From Phyto melanocephala (Eukaryota > Arthropoda > Insecta > Diptera > Rhinophoridae), in the NCBI GenBank assembly GCA_941918925.1, contig OW799233.1, forward strand, positions 31,812,421-31,876,420: a stretch of DNA of 64,000 bases. The letters are read 5' to 3'. Below are positions 1 through 13,100 of the stretch, piece after piece. Position numbers and translations under genes: made by a program. Positions within the stretch are counted from its first letter, which is position 1, and each line of letters begins with the position of its first letter. Under the pieces are notes generated by a model. It ran no database searches. It was not told the origin of the DNA and saw only the letters and a program-made list of their open reading frames with translations.

Positions 1-108
1 AATAAAATAGTCTTAAACGTAATGTTTCCAAACCCTGCATTTACCATCAGTAATACATATGTAAATACATATATACATACATACACATACTTAGCAACAA
101 ACACTTAC

Positions 109-1100
109 GAATTGAAATCTGGTCGCATTTCTGGTTGTTCCGCCCAACATTGTCGCATTATATTAATCGCCTCCGGTGGTGCAGCCCCCTTTGACACCGA
201 AGGTCTTATTAAAGGTGGTGGTCTTTTTATTTTTCCTATTATTTCCTCGGCTGACAGCGACAACATACAGTACGGCTCACCACGCACCACCACTTCTTGC
301 ATGATTATGCCAAACGAATAGACATCACCAGCCTGGGTACCCAATATTCTCGCTCCATGATGATGATGATGATGGTGGTGGGGCTGATGTTGTTCTTTAA
401 CGCAACGCAGCTGCTCTGGGGCGGTCCAGAGTAGTTCTTTGTAGTTGCGTGGTGGTAGTGTTAAACCTTGAGCCTCATAGAATTGAGGTAAACCATAGTC
501 AGTTATTTTAAGAACCCAACGTGCATCAACAACACAATTACGTGACGTTAATGTACCATGAACACGCAGTGGTGAGGCATGCAGATAACGCATGCCACGT
601 ACTAAGTCTGTCAGTAGACTTAAACGAAATGACCAGTCTAATTTAATTTCATCCATAATGAGTACATCTTGCAGAGAACCACGCGAACAGTAATCAAAAA
701 CCATGGCTGTGCGATTGGTATCGGCTAGCCAGCCTATAAGTGGATTAATGTTTTCGTGTCTTAGACCATGGGCCATTACCAGCAGATCCATGGCCTTGGA
801 TTTCAATTCGTTCGAACCATTGAGATTAACTTCTTTGAGTTGCACCAAATCTCCATTGTATCTTGCCCTCATATCCAGTAAGGCCGGATTATGTCTTGCC
901 AAACTGGCGGAACCCGAACTTGTTTTACCATTCTCCGTAGCGGCAGTGGAATTATTTGTAGCTCCTGGTATTAAGAAACCTAAATTTTTTAATGATCCTA
1001 TAGAACCCTTTAATAAATCTGGCTTGTCAACTTCAGGGCCACCAAATTCCTGCAACTGTTGCAACCAACAGCATAACATGGCCTCAATGCCCTCGTCAAC
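109..1100 (-). CDS. Receptor guanylate cyclase exon D: kinase-homology domain
   Basis: The exon starts after an acceptor reading ccctacag (phase 0) and ends before a GTAAGT donor at 108-103 (phase 2): 992 nt, about 330 residues. It opens with a short Cys/Leu-rich segment and a Ser/Thr/Asn-rich linker (about residues 501-531). The pseudokinase follows, with VQLKEVNL (candidate ATP-site Lys), HGTLTSRN, KITDYG, ELLWTAPEQL, GDVYSFGII and, at the end, CWAEQPEMRPDF. Between the APE-like motif and the GDVYSFG helix is a run of eight histidines (bases 357-380, six CAT and two CAC codons), which looks like a recent lineage-specific expansion in an exposed loop. The next exon, expected to carry the coiled coil and cyclase domain, is outside the window; positions 1-108 are intron. 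Confidence 0.92.
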
Positions 1101-4100
1101 CTGTAGGGATTAAAAAAAAGATTACAATTTTTATATTTTTTTAAAGAGCATTTATTTATTGTGTACATCTTTAAGTATGTGTTAAATAATCTACTTACTC
1201 TACGTGAATCCACCGGGAATACAAAATCATTTGCAGATAATACGATTTTATTAGGTCCTTTAGACAAACGTTTGCGCAATAAATAATTCCTGTTAGAGAT
1301 AGATTAGGAAATAACAGAAAACAAATACATGTATGAAATGATTACTCTTTCTTTTTTCTCCCTTAGAATAAATGTGCAATAAATTAAGTGTTTTTTTTAT
1401 TATAAACGATTGGGATATGGTCATAACGTATGAGTTTCATCACATTTTCATGGACTGTGACGAATAAATGTTTTATTTGTTGTGGGCGAGGATATTTGAA
1501 AAGGAAATTCGCTTAATAAACTCGTACATAAATATTATATTATTGCCTTACAAAGGAATTGTAGGCAATATAATTATTATAAAAATATTAAAAGAGATTA
1601 ATAAATTTAAATGTGGGTTAGAAGTGGGAATAATATTTTGTTTATAAATTCAAAGAAAAGATGATAGATAACTTATGTAAGTATGTAGGGTAGAAAACGT
1701 AAGATCTATCGATGTTTAACACGTAATATTTTTTTATTAAATTTCGCATTACAATTCTGTTGCAAAAGAAAAAGTTTTAAGCTAATTTTTTGTCAATTAA
1801 TTTTCTTAAATACAAAAGAAATAGCTTAACTAGAATTAAAAAAATATACCTACTTCAAACCCTCCATTATACACGCAAAGAAAAAATATGGTTGTGGCAC
1901 CCATAATCGAAGAGCAACATACTATGATTGAATTGTATGATTATCGTTAAAACATATAATGGTTACCAGTTATCATTATTATGTTTAAGTAAAGTATCAT
2001 TCAATAATCATATATACTTATGACTACAATTGAAGTCGACAATCTTTGTTTTTTTACGGCAAATTATTATCTTTTGCTGTAACATACACATATTGATTGT
2101 ACTAAGGCCCCTTTCGCATTAGGCAACTATAATTGCGCAAGTATAATTTTATTTTTATTTATTTTCTCTTAAACTTGCTTTTATGTTTACATTGAGCAAC
2201 TTGGTTTAAAACAAATAAATATTCCAAAACAAGAATGACAGCAGAAGCAGAATTGCCAAGTACAAGCAAGTCTGTACTCAAATCTCGGCAATTCTTTCCC
2301 CTTCACACCGACCTTTACTCTCACACCAACAAACACAAGAATTGCGCAATTATAGTTGCCTAATGCGAAAGCCCCTACCAATTTAACCAATTTAATTGCA
2401 ATTTTTAAATTTTTATCTTTTAGCACAGATGTAGTATATATTTTGACTTTTTCCATTGTATTAAAATATGTATTAAGCAAAAATATTGGTAAGTTTTATT
2501 TGGGTAAATATTAACCAAGTTTGAGTAAAGCTTAATACTTTGAAAAATAATTTTACTACAACAACTTTCTTTTAAAAATAAATTTAAAAAATTATTAAAT
2601 CATTATTATAGTTTGAAAATATATATTTTCTTATATCTATATATATAAAAATCAATGTGTGTTTGTATGTTTGTATGTTTGTTTGTGCTTTATGGACGAT
2701 TTGGACCGATTTCCTTGAAATTTTCACAGAATCTTTCTGTATGTCTGTAAAGAACTATAGGCTATACTTTGGCTTGAAATTGTAAGTGGGCGGTGTGCCG
2801 CGCCCTATTAAAGAATAAGTTTTAAATATTATATATCACGAAAGCTAATGCAGCTAGAGTCTTCAAATTAAGTACGGTAAACTTTGACATCCACACGAAA
2901 ATTTGGGTAAAAAATGGGCGTACTTGCAATAGTAGGCGTGGCCACATGAATTAAATACTAAAATTCTTATATTTGGAAAACGATATCGATTAGAGTAGTA
3001 AAATTTTGCAAGATCAACTTTGACATCCAAATGAATATTTAGGCAAGGAATGGTGCATTATCAATAGTGGACGTGGCACCTACCATATGAATTAAATACT
3101 AGAATTCGTATATCTGGAAAACGATATCGATTAGAGTACTAAAATTTTGCAAAAGCAACTTTGATATTTAAATAAACATTTATGGAAAAAATGGGTGCAT
3201 TATCAATAGTGGGCGTGGCACCTACCATATGAATTAAATACTGAAATTCGTATATTTGGAAAACGATATCGATTAGAGTACTAAAATTTTGCAAAAGCAA
3301 CTTTGATATTCAAATAAACATTTATGGAAAAAATGGGTGCATTAACAATAGTGGGCGTGGCACCTACCATATGAATTAAATACTAGAATTCGTATATCTG
3401 GAAAACGATATCGATTAGAGTACTAAAATTTTGCAAAATCAACTTTGATATTTAAATAAACATTTATGGAAAAAATGGGAGCGTTAACAATAGTGGGCGT
3501 GGCACCTGCCATATGAATTAAATACTAAAATTCTTATATTTGGAAAACGATATCGATTAGAGTAGTAAAATTTTGCAAGATCAACTTTGACATCCGAATG
3601 AATATTTAGGCAAGGAATGGTGCATTATCAATAGTGGACGTGGCACCTACCATATGAATTAAATACTAGAATTCGTATATCTGGAAAACGATATCGATTA
3701 GAGTACTAAAATTTTGCAAAAGCAACTTTGATATTTAAATAAATATTTATGGAAAAAATGGGTGCATTAACAATAGTGGACGTGGCACCAACCATATGAA
3801 TTAAATACTAAAATTCGTATATCTGGAAAACGATATCGATTAGAGTACTAAAATTTTGCAAAAGCAACTTTGATATTCAAATAAACATTTATGGAAAAAA
3901 TGGGTGCATTAACAATAGTGGGCGTGGCACCTACCATATGAATTAAATACTAGAATTCGTATATCTGGAAAACGATATCGATTAGAGTACTAAAATTTTG
4001 CAAAAGCAACTTTGATATTTAAATAAACATTTATGGAAAAAATGGGAGCGTTAACAATAGTGGGCGTGGCACCTGCCATATGAATTAAATACTAAAATTT

Positions 4101-7100
4101 GGGGTGGCGAAGCACACCGAGTATTAGCTAGTCCTTTATATATAATTATTTGTGTCTGCAAATACGTATTCTTTTATCTGCTTGATATTCTAAGATGTGC
4201 TAAATTATGACCGAACATGTTGATGTCAAGTTAATAATGATAGATACATTAAACGACTCTTAGTTGGCAATGATTCTACCTGCTCTTTAAACTGTTTCTT
4301 ACTCATCTGTATTTTTTTTGCAATTCACGATGACATATTGTGTGTTTAGCGTGTTGTCTTATTATATTTTCATTTTATAGTTATTTCTTTAATAGTTTCA
4401 GTATTTTTTTATATATAATAAGGATTATTATAAAATTTCTTGTTTACTACAGCATAAAATTTGATGTCTTTCTATTGTTGAAAACAAAGAAAAAATTAAA
4501 AAAAAAAAATAAATAAAACAAGGGAGTAGTGGAAGACTAACAAAATGAACAATAACAACAACTATTAAAAAAAACACAACAAAGAAACAAACTTAAACAT
4601 AAAACAATAGCAGCATTTTATATGCATGTATGTCTGTGTATGTCTGAAGAGTATGAAAGTTTGTTGTATAATTTATGACTTGTATAAGGGAGAACTAAGA
4701 GTGGAATTCTGTTTTCTTTTACAAAATTATTGTCTAAACAAAAAAACTTTCAATGAAAATTATCTACTGTAGTCAGTCTGTAAATTTTAAAAACGTTTAT
4801 TTTTTATATGCTAGACAAAAGAAGTAAGAATATTGTATTGGGTAGTGTCAAATTTTGTAAACCCTCCATCAACAATATGTTGTTGCAGGGAAATTTGTGC
4901 TTATTCCTATATGAAAGTAATATGAATATTGATTAAGCTGCAATAGTTGCGAACAGAGTAAGAACAAAATTCAGAACATTTGAAACAAATCGTGTTGGTA
5001 AAAGTTCAAACACAAAAGTTTGTCGGTGAGGGAATTGTCAATTTTAAAAAACTCTCTGCAACTAAATTCACTAAAGATCTGCGTTTTTATGTTGACAAAA
5101 AATTTTTAATACAAGCAGCGAAGCCTTATCCATGAACATATTTTTATACCCTTCACACAGTGAAAAAGGGTATATATAGGTTTGTCATTCCGTGTGAAAT
5201 TTCTACAATTTTGATTTCCGACCCCATAAAGTATATATTTTCTGAAAGCTTATGAATAGGGGAGTCGATTAAGCGCTGTCAGTCTGTCCGTCTGACCGTC
5301 TGTCCGTGTGTATGTTGAAATCAACTTTTTGAAGCCCCCCGACATCGCTTGGACTCGGGTGAGGTATTAAAATATCAGAAATATTCGGGAGTAGATCGCT
5401 ATTGAAAATCAGAAACATCGGTACATAAACAACTGAGATATGAGCAAAAACCCACGACCACCTCGATTTTTTTTTCACAAAAGCAACATTACAACAACAA
5501 CATACATACATACAAACGTGTATACTGGTTAGAGAAAACGTGGCATCGAATCCCAGCTGAGCCAAAAAAATTTTTTTTTTAATTTTTTTTAAAAATTTTT
5601 TTTTTTATTTTTTTTTTTTTTTTTTTTATTTTTTATTTAATATATTATTTATATTTTTATTATTTTTTTTTTTAATTTTTTTTTTATTTTTTTTTTATTT
5701 TTTTTTGTTTTGTATATATTATATACATAATAATTTTTAAAAAAATTTTTTTTTTTTAATTTTTTTTTTTTTTTTAAATTTTTTTTAAAAATTTTTTTTT
5801 TTTTTTGTTTTTTTTAACATTCATACGTGAATTTATAATTTTACAATGGGACGTTTTTATATATGTATGTTTTTATATGTATGTACGTATTTCATATGGG
5901 ATGAATGGTGACACAAACCACTGTTATTGCATGAATTCACGTTGTGAAGGGTATATAAGATTCGGCACGGCCGAATATAGCGCTCTTACTTGTTTTAAAT
6001 TAAATGAGCAAGATCAATGTAAGCGATTCAACAACCCATACGTGATAAGCGAAAAACAAATACATCCACAACCTTCCACTTTTTTTTTTTGCAAATTTTG
6101 CGCCCAAATCATTATCTTTGAAAACAAAGCTGATCAAGCTGTAAATATTGGTTCTTAAAAGATAAGAGATTTCTAGATTTAGATCAGTCGCCTTTGCGAA
6201 GAAGTTCATTTGCTATAGAAAATATTTTTAGTCTTGTACTTATTTTAAGAGATGACAAAAAGTGCTCTCCTAAATTTTGTCAGTTCCTTTTTATGAAGCT
6301 ATCTATCTAAAGTCGGAAGCTTATGCCAACAATTCGACAAGAATTAGAGCATTATAGAAATCTCAATGATTTATAAACAATGAGAAATCCAACCAAATAA
6401 AATTGTTTACTAAAAATAATAAAAAACAAGCGGGTTTTTTAAAATTTTTAGCTTTTTTTACATTTGTGCAATATAAATAGAATACTTGTCCCTCAAAAAA
6501 TATAGAGCAATACTTTTGGGATATTGATATGTGGCGTTGGTTTAGCTGGTTGGTCGGGCTTTACGTAAGCTCTCTTATACTTCAAACTATTTTTATGTAT
6601 CCATTTTCTATAGCATGTAATAATTCGTCTTTCGAGGTCTTTCTGGTTTAGTTCGTAGTATGGTACCCAATACCCTTCCTTCTTGAATAACTCCTGATGA
6701 TTGCAGTTATTCTTTAATTAATGCATGTGTAGTATATCCTCCAATTCTAGATGTTTAAACTTCCATGTCACTTTTGAGCCGCACAAACTATCCCTTGTAA
6801 GTTGAAACCTATGGAACACATTCAATAGAGTGTGCTTTAGGGGCATTTTTTTCAAATTAGGGAAATAAAAGAAAACTTGTTGCATATGACGCTTTGTTGC
6901 TTACACTATAATGTTCAATAACTGTGATAATAAATTCCAGTAGGTCTCCTAAATTTTAAGGTAAGTTTAGGTTTCTTAAAAAAAAAAAATTTTAAAGTTT
7001 GAAATATTCTTTTTCTGCGTTTCAAATAAATTTTAATACAAATATATTTCAATTCCATATTAATTGCTCTTTCTTATTTTGTAACGCATGCACGCGCTAT

Positions 7101-10100
7101 TCGATTATTCCTGCACTCAAGCTAGTACATACATATGTATTTACATACATGACAACAAAATGAACTCTGTTGCCAAATTTCATAAAAAACGGTTCAACAA
7201 TTTTAAAGTTAATTATAAAAAATTTAAAATATTTTAATACTTTATAGAAATTCTCATCTATTTTCCAAAAAATTTATTTAACTTATCAGATCTAGCCCAA
7301 TTTTGATACCAGACTGTTTTGTTAAACTATAACGAATTTTAATGAAATTTATTTAAATCGACTATAAAGTAGGGACGTAAGAATGTTTCACGCAAACAAA
7401 TAAAGCGATACAATCTGATAAATTGATTCAGAAAGTCACATGGACCAAGTGCTTTAATTTATATACCGATGTGTCACATATAGAATGATAAACCTACTAC
7501 CACTAAAGATGGTGAAGGGTATATAGAAAAATATAAAAGAACAGCACAGACTCATAATAGTAAAATTGTTTAAATTACTCTTGAGTGAATTGTAAGTGGG
7601 TGGTTTTGGTCTCTTCATAGTATGTTTGGATGTATGTATGTTAGTGTGTGTATGTGCTATTGTCAGTTTGTTTTAATTGTGATAATGTTAATAATGTGGT
7701 TTTTGTGGTGTGAAATTGTGAGTCTCAGAATGAGCCAGAGGAGAAAAGTTTAATTGTCTTTGTATTTTTCTGCATACAATTTCTGTTTACTTTTTACATC
7801 TCGGTCATTTCTTCAAATTTCTAATTAATTTATGTTTGTGGTTGAATTTAAACAAAGACTTTCATTTAAAATGCAGTAAGTTAATTTCAGTTTTTTGACA
7901 AAATGTCTCCTGTATTTGGAAAATTAATATGAGTATAAGAAAGGAAATTAAAAAACGTCTTCTAAATTATTAACGGCTTTAAATTGTGGGCATAAGTTTC
8001 TGTAATTTTTTTTTAAGTTGAAGATATATTAGAGGTAAAAATTTTGATTTATTCATTGTGAGTATTTTTCGGCGTAGAATACGTCTTACCTTACGGTATA
8101 GGGAGTCATGTCAGATTTTTATTGTTGTAATTATGTTATTGTTCATTGATTATGAGGAAATGGCGAGAAAACTTTTTTTTAAATTTTTTTTGTAGGCAAA
8201 TGAAGATGTTATCTTTAGTTTGATATACATGTCATATTGGTTGATATCTTGCTAATATTTAAATTTCTCAAATGAAAATTGTTTAAACACATACACTCAA
8301 ACATATGTGTGGTGTTTGGTTGAGTGTTTGAGTTTGTAGTGTGAACACAAACTATGCTGCTGTTTCAGTGTGGACACGGATGGCGTATTCTACGTTAAAC
8401 TTAATGGCCGTGTCTCTGACACAGCCTGCAGGGACAGCCTGCAGCAGACAACTGTCTGCTGTGCATTTTTTTCTATTTAAAAGAGAGTTAATAAATGTAA
8501 ATAAATTATAGAAAATTTTCTGTAGATGTGATTTTATTAAACTCTTTATCTCAAATATATGTTATTCTTGTAAGCGGAACTATAGCAATGGCAAAAGCAA
8601 CGTGTATTTATGAAATTTTGAATTTTAAATATTTATTAACAAGTAAGAGCACTATATTCGGCTGTGCCGAATCTTTTATACCCACCACCAATTTTGTGTA
8701 CATTTAAAGCACAATATTTTATTATTTTGTTAATCGCTATGGAATAATCTTTTTTCAATAAAATTTGTATCACTTTCTTTGTAGAGTGTGGTTAAATTTT
8801 AAGGGCCCATGTTGAAGGTGAACTACACCTAGTCTTTAAATTTGTTTTCTGCATTTCACTTGATATTTCTCAATCTCAAACTTACTCAATTTGATCCGTG
8901 GAAAGATACGCAAATGAGCAACGCGTTAAAGTTATTCAGGTTTTGTTTTAAAATGGGTGTTCAAATTAAAATGCATTTTGTGCACTTCGTAATTCTTTTG
9001 ATCAACATAATCGTTCAAATTCGTCCACAATCGGGAGAATTGTAAAAAATATTTAAATTTCTGCAAAACAGGTCTGTATAAAATGTTAGAAAATCTGTGA
9101 ATGCCTTCTTAGTTTGTTGAATGGGAACCATTGCTGTTTTTTGCGATAGTGTGCCAAAAAAACAGTCAACCTCGACTCATCATCATGCCCAACAATTGAG
9201 CATCAACATTGTGATTGAAAATTTGGAGCATCAGATAGAGGAGTGGCGCCAAGGATGGGGGGGCCATTTGGCCGATATCTTGTTAAATACATAGATGAAC
9301 CATACAAATATTATAATTTCAAAAAGAATTAATAATAATTTCCTAAACAATTTGTGTTTTATTTAAATTCAACATCGGTCCTTAAAATTTAACCACCCTT
9401 TATAACTTCGATATGCTACTAAAATGCTTTTATTAATGTAGTCTTTCAATGAAAGTGGGCGTTAAAGAAGGCGTGTCAATAAAGTTTCTGCCAATATATA
9501 CAACTTAAAAATTTTAATATAGTCCTGTATTTTCCCAAAAACTTTTTCATTAGAGAAATTACATGAATTTAAGATAAACCGTTATATAGAAGATAGGCGT
9601 TAAAGTCGGCGTGTCACCTAAATTTTTTGCACAACAATTGCATTGATTAGAAGGATATACGTAGCAAATTTGGTCATCATACCTCTAATTTTGGCGGTTT
9701 ATGAGCTTTTAAATTTCATTAACGGTAGATAACGTGAAAAGTGGGCGGTATAGTAGGCGTGTCAAAGTGATTTTTGCTAATGAGTACAACCTAGATGTTT
9801 CAATATAGTCCTTTATTATTCCAAAATCTTTATTAATAGAATAATTATATGAGTTTTAGGTAAAACGTTATATGGGAGGTGGGCGTAAAAGTGGGCGTGG
9901 CACCTTAATTTTTTGGCACAGTAATGACATTGCCTAAGGGGCTATACGTAGCAAATTTTATCATAGCTCTAATTTTGGCGGTTTTATGACCTTTTTAATT
10001 TCATTAACGGTAGATAACGTAAAAAGTGGGCGTTAAAGTAGGCGTGTCAAAGTTGTTTTTGTTAATGAGTACAACCTAGATGTTTCAATATAGTCCTTTA

Positions 10101-13100
10101 TTATTCCAAAATCTATATTAATAGAGAAATTATATGAATTTTGGGTAAAACGTTATATGGGAGGTGGGCGTAAAAGTGGGCGTGGCACATTGATTTTCCG
10201 TTACAAGAAAGCGTGTCACCAAAAAACAAAGTGTGCAAAATTTCAGAGTCGTACATCCAATTTTGTTGCTTTTATGACGTTTTTGTTTTTAAATATACCG
10301 AAAAATACACTGTGCGGTATAAATTTTCGTACATTTTGATCGATAACTCCTCTCCTAATACATAGATTTAGATAATTTTCGGGAAAAGATATTGTTTTTA
10401 GTCAGGAAATATATATTCGAAGTTTCATAAGTCTACGTTAATGCGTTTGGACACAATTCTATTTTATTCGATGTTGTAAGGACACGGTTTTTTCGACCTA
10501 CTCTTGCTTTTCGAGCTATAACTCTCTTCCTAATATTCCGATTTAGCCCATTTTCAATACCAAACAAACCTTGTCTATAAGAAAGATTTTGAGCCGCCTA
10601 GCTTTTTCGGTGCGACCTCTATCGTGCTTTCAACAGACGGACAGACGGACAGACGGACGGACATAGCTAGATCGTCACCAAATCAAACCCTGATTCAGAA
10701 TATATATACTTTATGGGGGATATTTCGATGTGTTACAAACGGAATGACAAAATGAATATACCCCCACCATTTTTTTGGTGGCGGGTATAAAAATGTGCCC
10801 CTGAAAGTATACTATAAAAATCAAACAATAGTTCTAATTACAGAGGACTTACAAATGATAAGTTAACAAAAGTTTTTTGTGTAGGTATTTTCTAGTGAAC
10901 TCCAGTTAGCTAACAGTTAATTAAATTATTTTTATTGAAGTTAAATATTTGTGTTGTATTCATTAAGAAGTTTAAAGCTCTATTTAATTTATTTGTTTTC
11001 TCATTCTATACACAAAGTATAAAGCTTCTTATTTAATAAGAAAATAATTTTATATACAAGACGTTATCAATTTGAAACAAACTCCAGAAATATATAATTG
11101 AAAAATGTTTAATCATGTTATAAGGTTCAGTGCGCTAATAACTATTTGTAAATGTTATGGGGGAGTTTGTTTTATTTTTGATAAACTAATGACTCTACCC
11201 GGTTTCATACGGGTCAAATTTACCAATGGTAAAAAGACTTCTTTAAATATATAGATAGTTAAATAACATTAATAAATGTTATATAAGAAATTTTAAAATA
11301 TTTGTTATTATGGAGGGAACCAAACTGTATGGGATTTTGATCAGGTTTTCTCAAGGTATGACAAGCTTATTTTTAATTTTTTAAGGACTTTAAGTTAACG
11401 GGGTTTGAATTATCGCGATTAGACTGTATAACTTATATTGCATCCACACGTTCAAGTTTTTCTGTCAAGTTTTCCGCACATAATACTTGTCAAAATTAAT
11501 TTAAAGTGATTGGCTGCATGCAATTTCAAAGCAATTTTATTCACAAATATTAATTATTATATTTAATTTAAACACACAAAACAAAAAATTATGGCGGCAG
11601 AATATTTGTCAAAAAAAAAAACAAAAAATTCGTCACAAGAATTGCACTCAGCTGTTTTCTTGACTGTAAATTAAAACATTCAATTTCAAAAACAAGTTCG
11701 CATCAAGTTCTAAAAGTATGAGTGTATTAGTAAAAAAGTGTGAGTGTTGTGAAACTTGATACACAAAACTTGATCGTGTAACCCCTGTGTTAGACAAATT
11801 GTGCAACTTTTTACAATGCTTCGCAGCATTTTGAACTACACAAATTATGTTGCATATATTTGCTATTTAATAATTATCTCGCATAAAAATATAAACTATT
11901 ATTAGTTTTTTTTTGTAATTAAAAACTAAAAGTGTCAACATTAAATAATGTATATAATTAAAATAAAGTTTATGGTTTCAGCAACAACATTTTAACATTG
12001 AAATGACATTCTGCGGTAGCGTGATGTGTGTTATATGGCATGTCAGTTCTATTTCTAAAACACTTGTATACATTTATATACAAACTTGCATGCATTTTAA
12101 ATGTAAATTATGTGTGTCTTATTGCACATGTATTTTAATATAAAGTGCTTTATGTACATACCTCATGGCAATACCAGCTGCAACACTTGCGGCTACAATA
12201 ACTATCAAGACACTCGCACAAATTGCAATAATAGTCCAACATATTGAGCCACAATACCAGAGCTGGGCAGTGCTGACCAATAGCCAATCATCGTAACCAG
12301 GTAGAATTGAGTGGGTTATATAAGTCTTTAAATTAATTTCATGTTGTTCCAATATCAGCAGGGGTCGCCATTTAAATACCAACGAAGTTGTTGTAGTTGC
12401 CGTAATACGGGAGGATGACACTGATGATGATGATGATGTTGTTGATAAATTGTTGGTGTTAGATAATTTAGATTGCTGATATTTTCCATTTATAAAATCA
12501 AACATATTACTAATACGGCTGGTATCATTAAGGCTTGTTGCTTTGCCAGCACTATTGTCATTGTCATTGCCATTGTCAATGTCACGTACTACATCTAGTA
12601 CAATAAAATCGTATTTTGGCACATGTTTTGTAAATTTGTTAGCTGTTGAGCGTAGAGGAGTTGATGCTGGTAGTGCGTTTAAAATATTAGCAATTAAGAA
12701 ATCGTAAAAATTGAAAAAATCTATAAAACTTCTTAAATTTTTTATAAGCTGTTGCACTTTGAAGGTGTCGCGAGTTTGGCAAACATTCTCAATAGCTTTA
12801 TGTAAATTGACACTTAAACACTTCTCTTTGATATATTTAGAATTTGAGCATATAAATTTTATATTTGTAGTTGTAGCATTTAGAAAAGAACATTCCTTTA
12901 ACCAATCATCCTTGACAACATTGACAGCTGAAGTTCTATTCCATTCCTCCGTAAATTTACGCAATTGCAACACCTCCGCTACAGATTTATCTAAATGTAT
13001 GGGCCAGTTTTGTTGTTTGTCTGCCTTATTTTTGTCATTATTACGCCATAACTTTTTCTGTCGAAAGTTTTGCACCATTTCGATGCCATTATTATCAAAG

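Larger units (their letters stand above)
1290..12161 (-). other. 10.9 kb intron of the guanylate cyclase gene
   Basis: This is the intron between the membrane-span exon and the juxtamembrane exon. Donor GTATGT is at 12161-12156 and the acceptor CAG ends at 1290. Flanking phases match exactly (2). It holds a MITE, a Helitron, DINE-1-like elements on both strands and a mariner. Stretches with no recognisable feature are 1290-2104, 2378-2635, 4132-5142, 5997-7179, 7520-8070, 8466-8636, 10793-11440 and 11789-12161, all AT-rich with only simple runs. Confidence 0.85.

Noticed and set aside
105..321. Plus-strand open frames over the kinase-homology exon (22-321, 703-1113)
   Set aside because: They lie antisense to the well-supported cyclase exon, have no family signature, and arise from codon bias of the real frame.
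2187..2480. 97-codon minus frame at 2187-2480
   Set aside because: It runs across a MITE and its inverted repeat; no homology and no splice support.
2880..4103. Tandem array considered as a CRISPR-like array or centromeric satellite
   Set aside because: Units are contiguous without unique spacers, number only eight, and lie inside a Helitron with clear TC and CTAG ends.
5143..5996. DINE-1-like repeats considered as LTR retrotransposons
   Set aside because: Termini are inverted and subterminal with an external hairpin; no direct terminal repeats, primer-binding site or gag-pol coding.
8842..9045. Plus frames of about 67 codons at 8842 and 48438
   Set aside because: Conserved between copies only because both lie in the same DINE-1-like repeat and embedded mariner remnant; no coding signature.
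10157..10339. Frames at 10157, 49870 and 57332 with a shared MGGGRKSG-type or MGGARV-type start
   Set aside because: Same position within DINE-1-like copies. The frame starts in the GTGGGCG block and is not conserved as protein.
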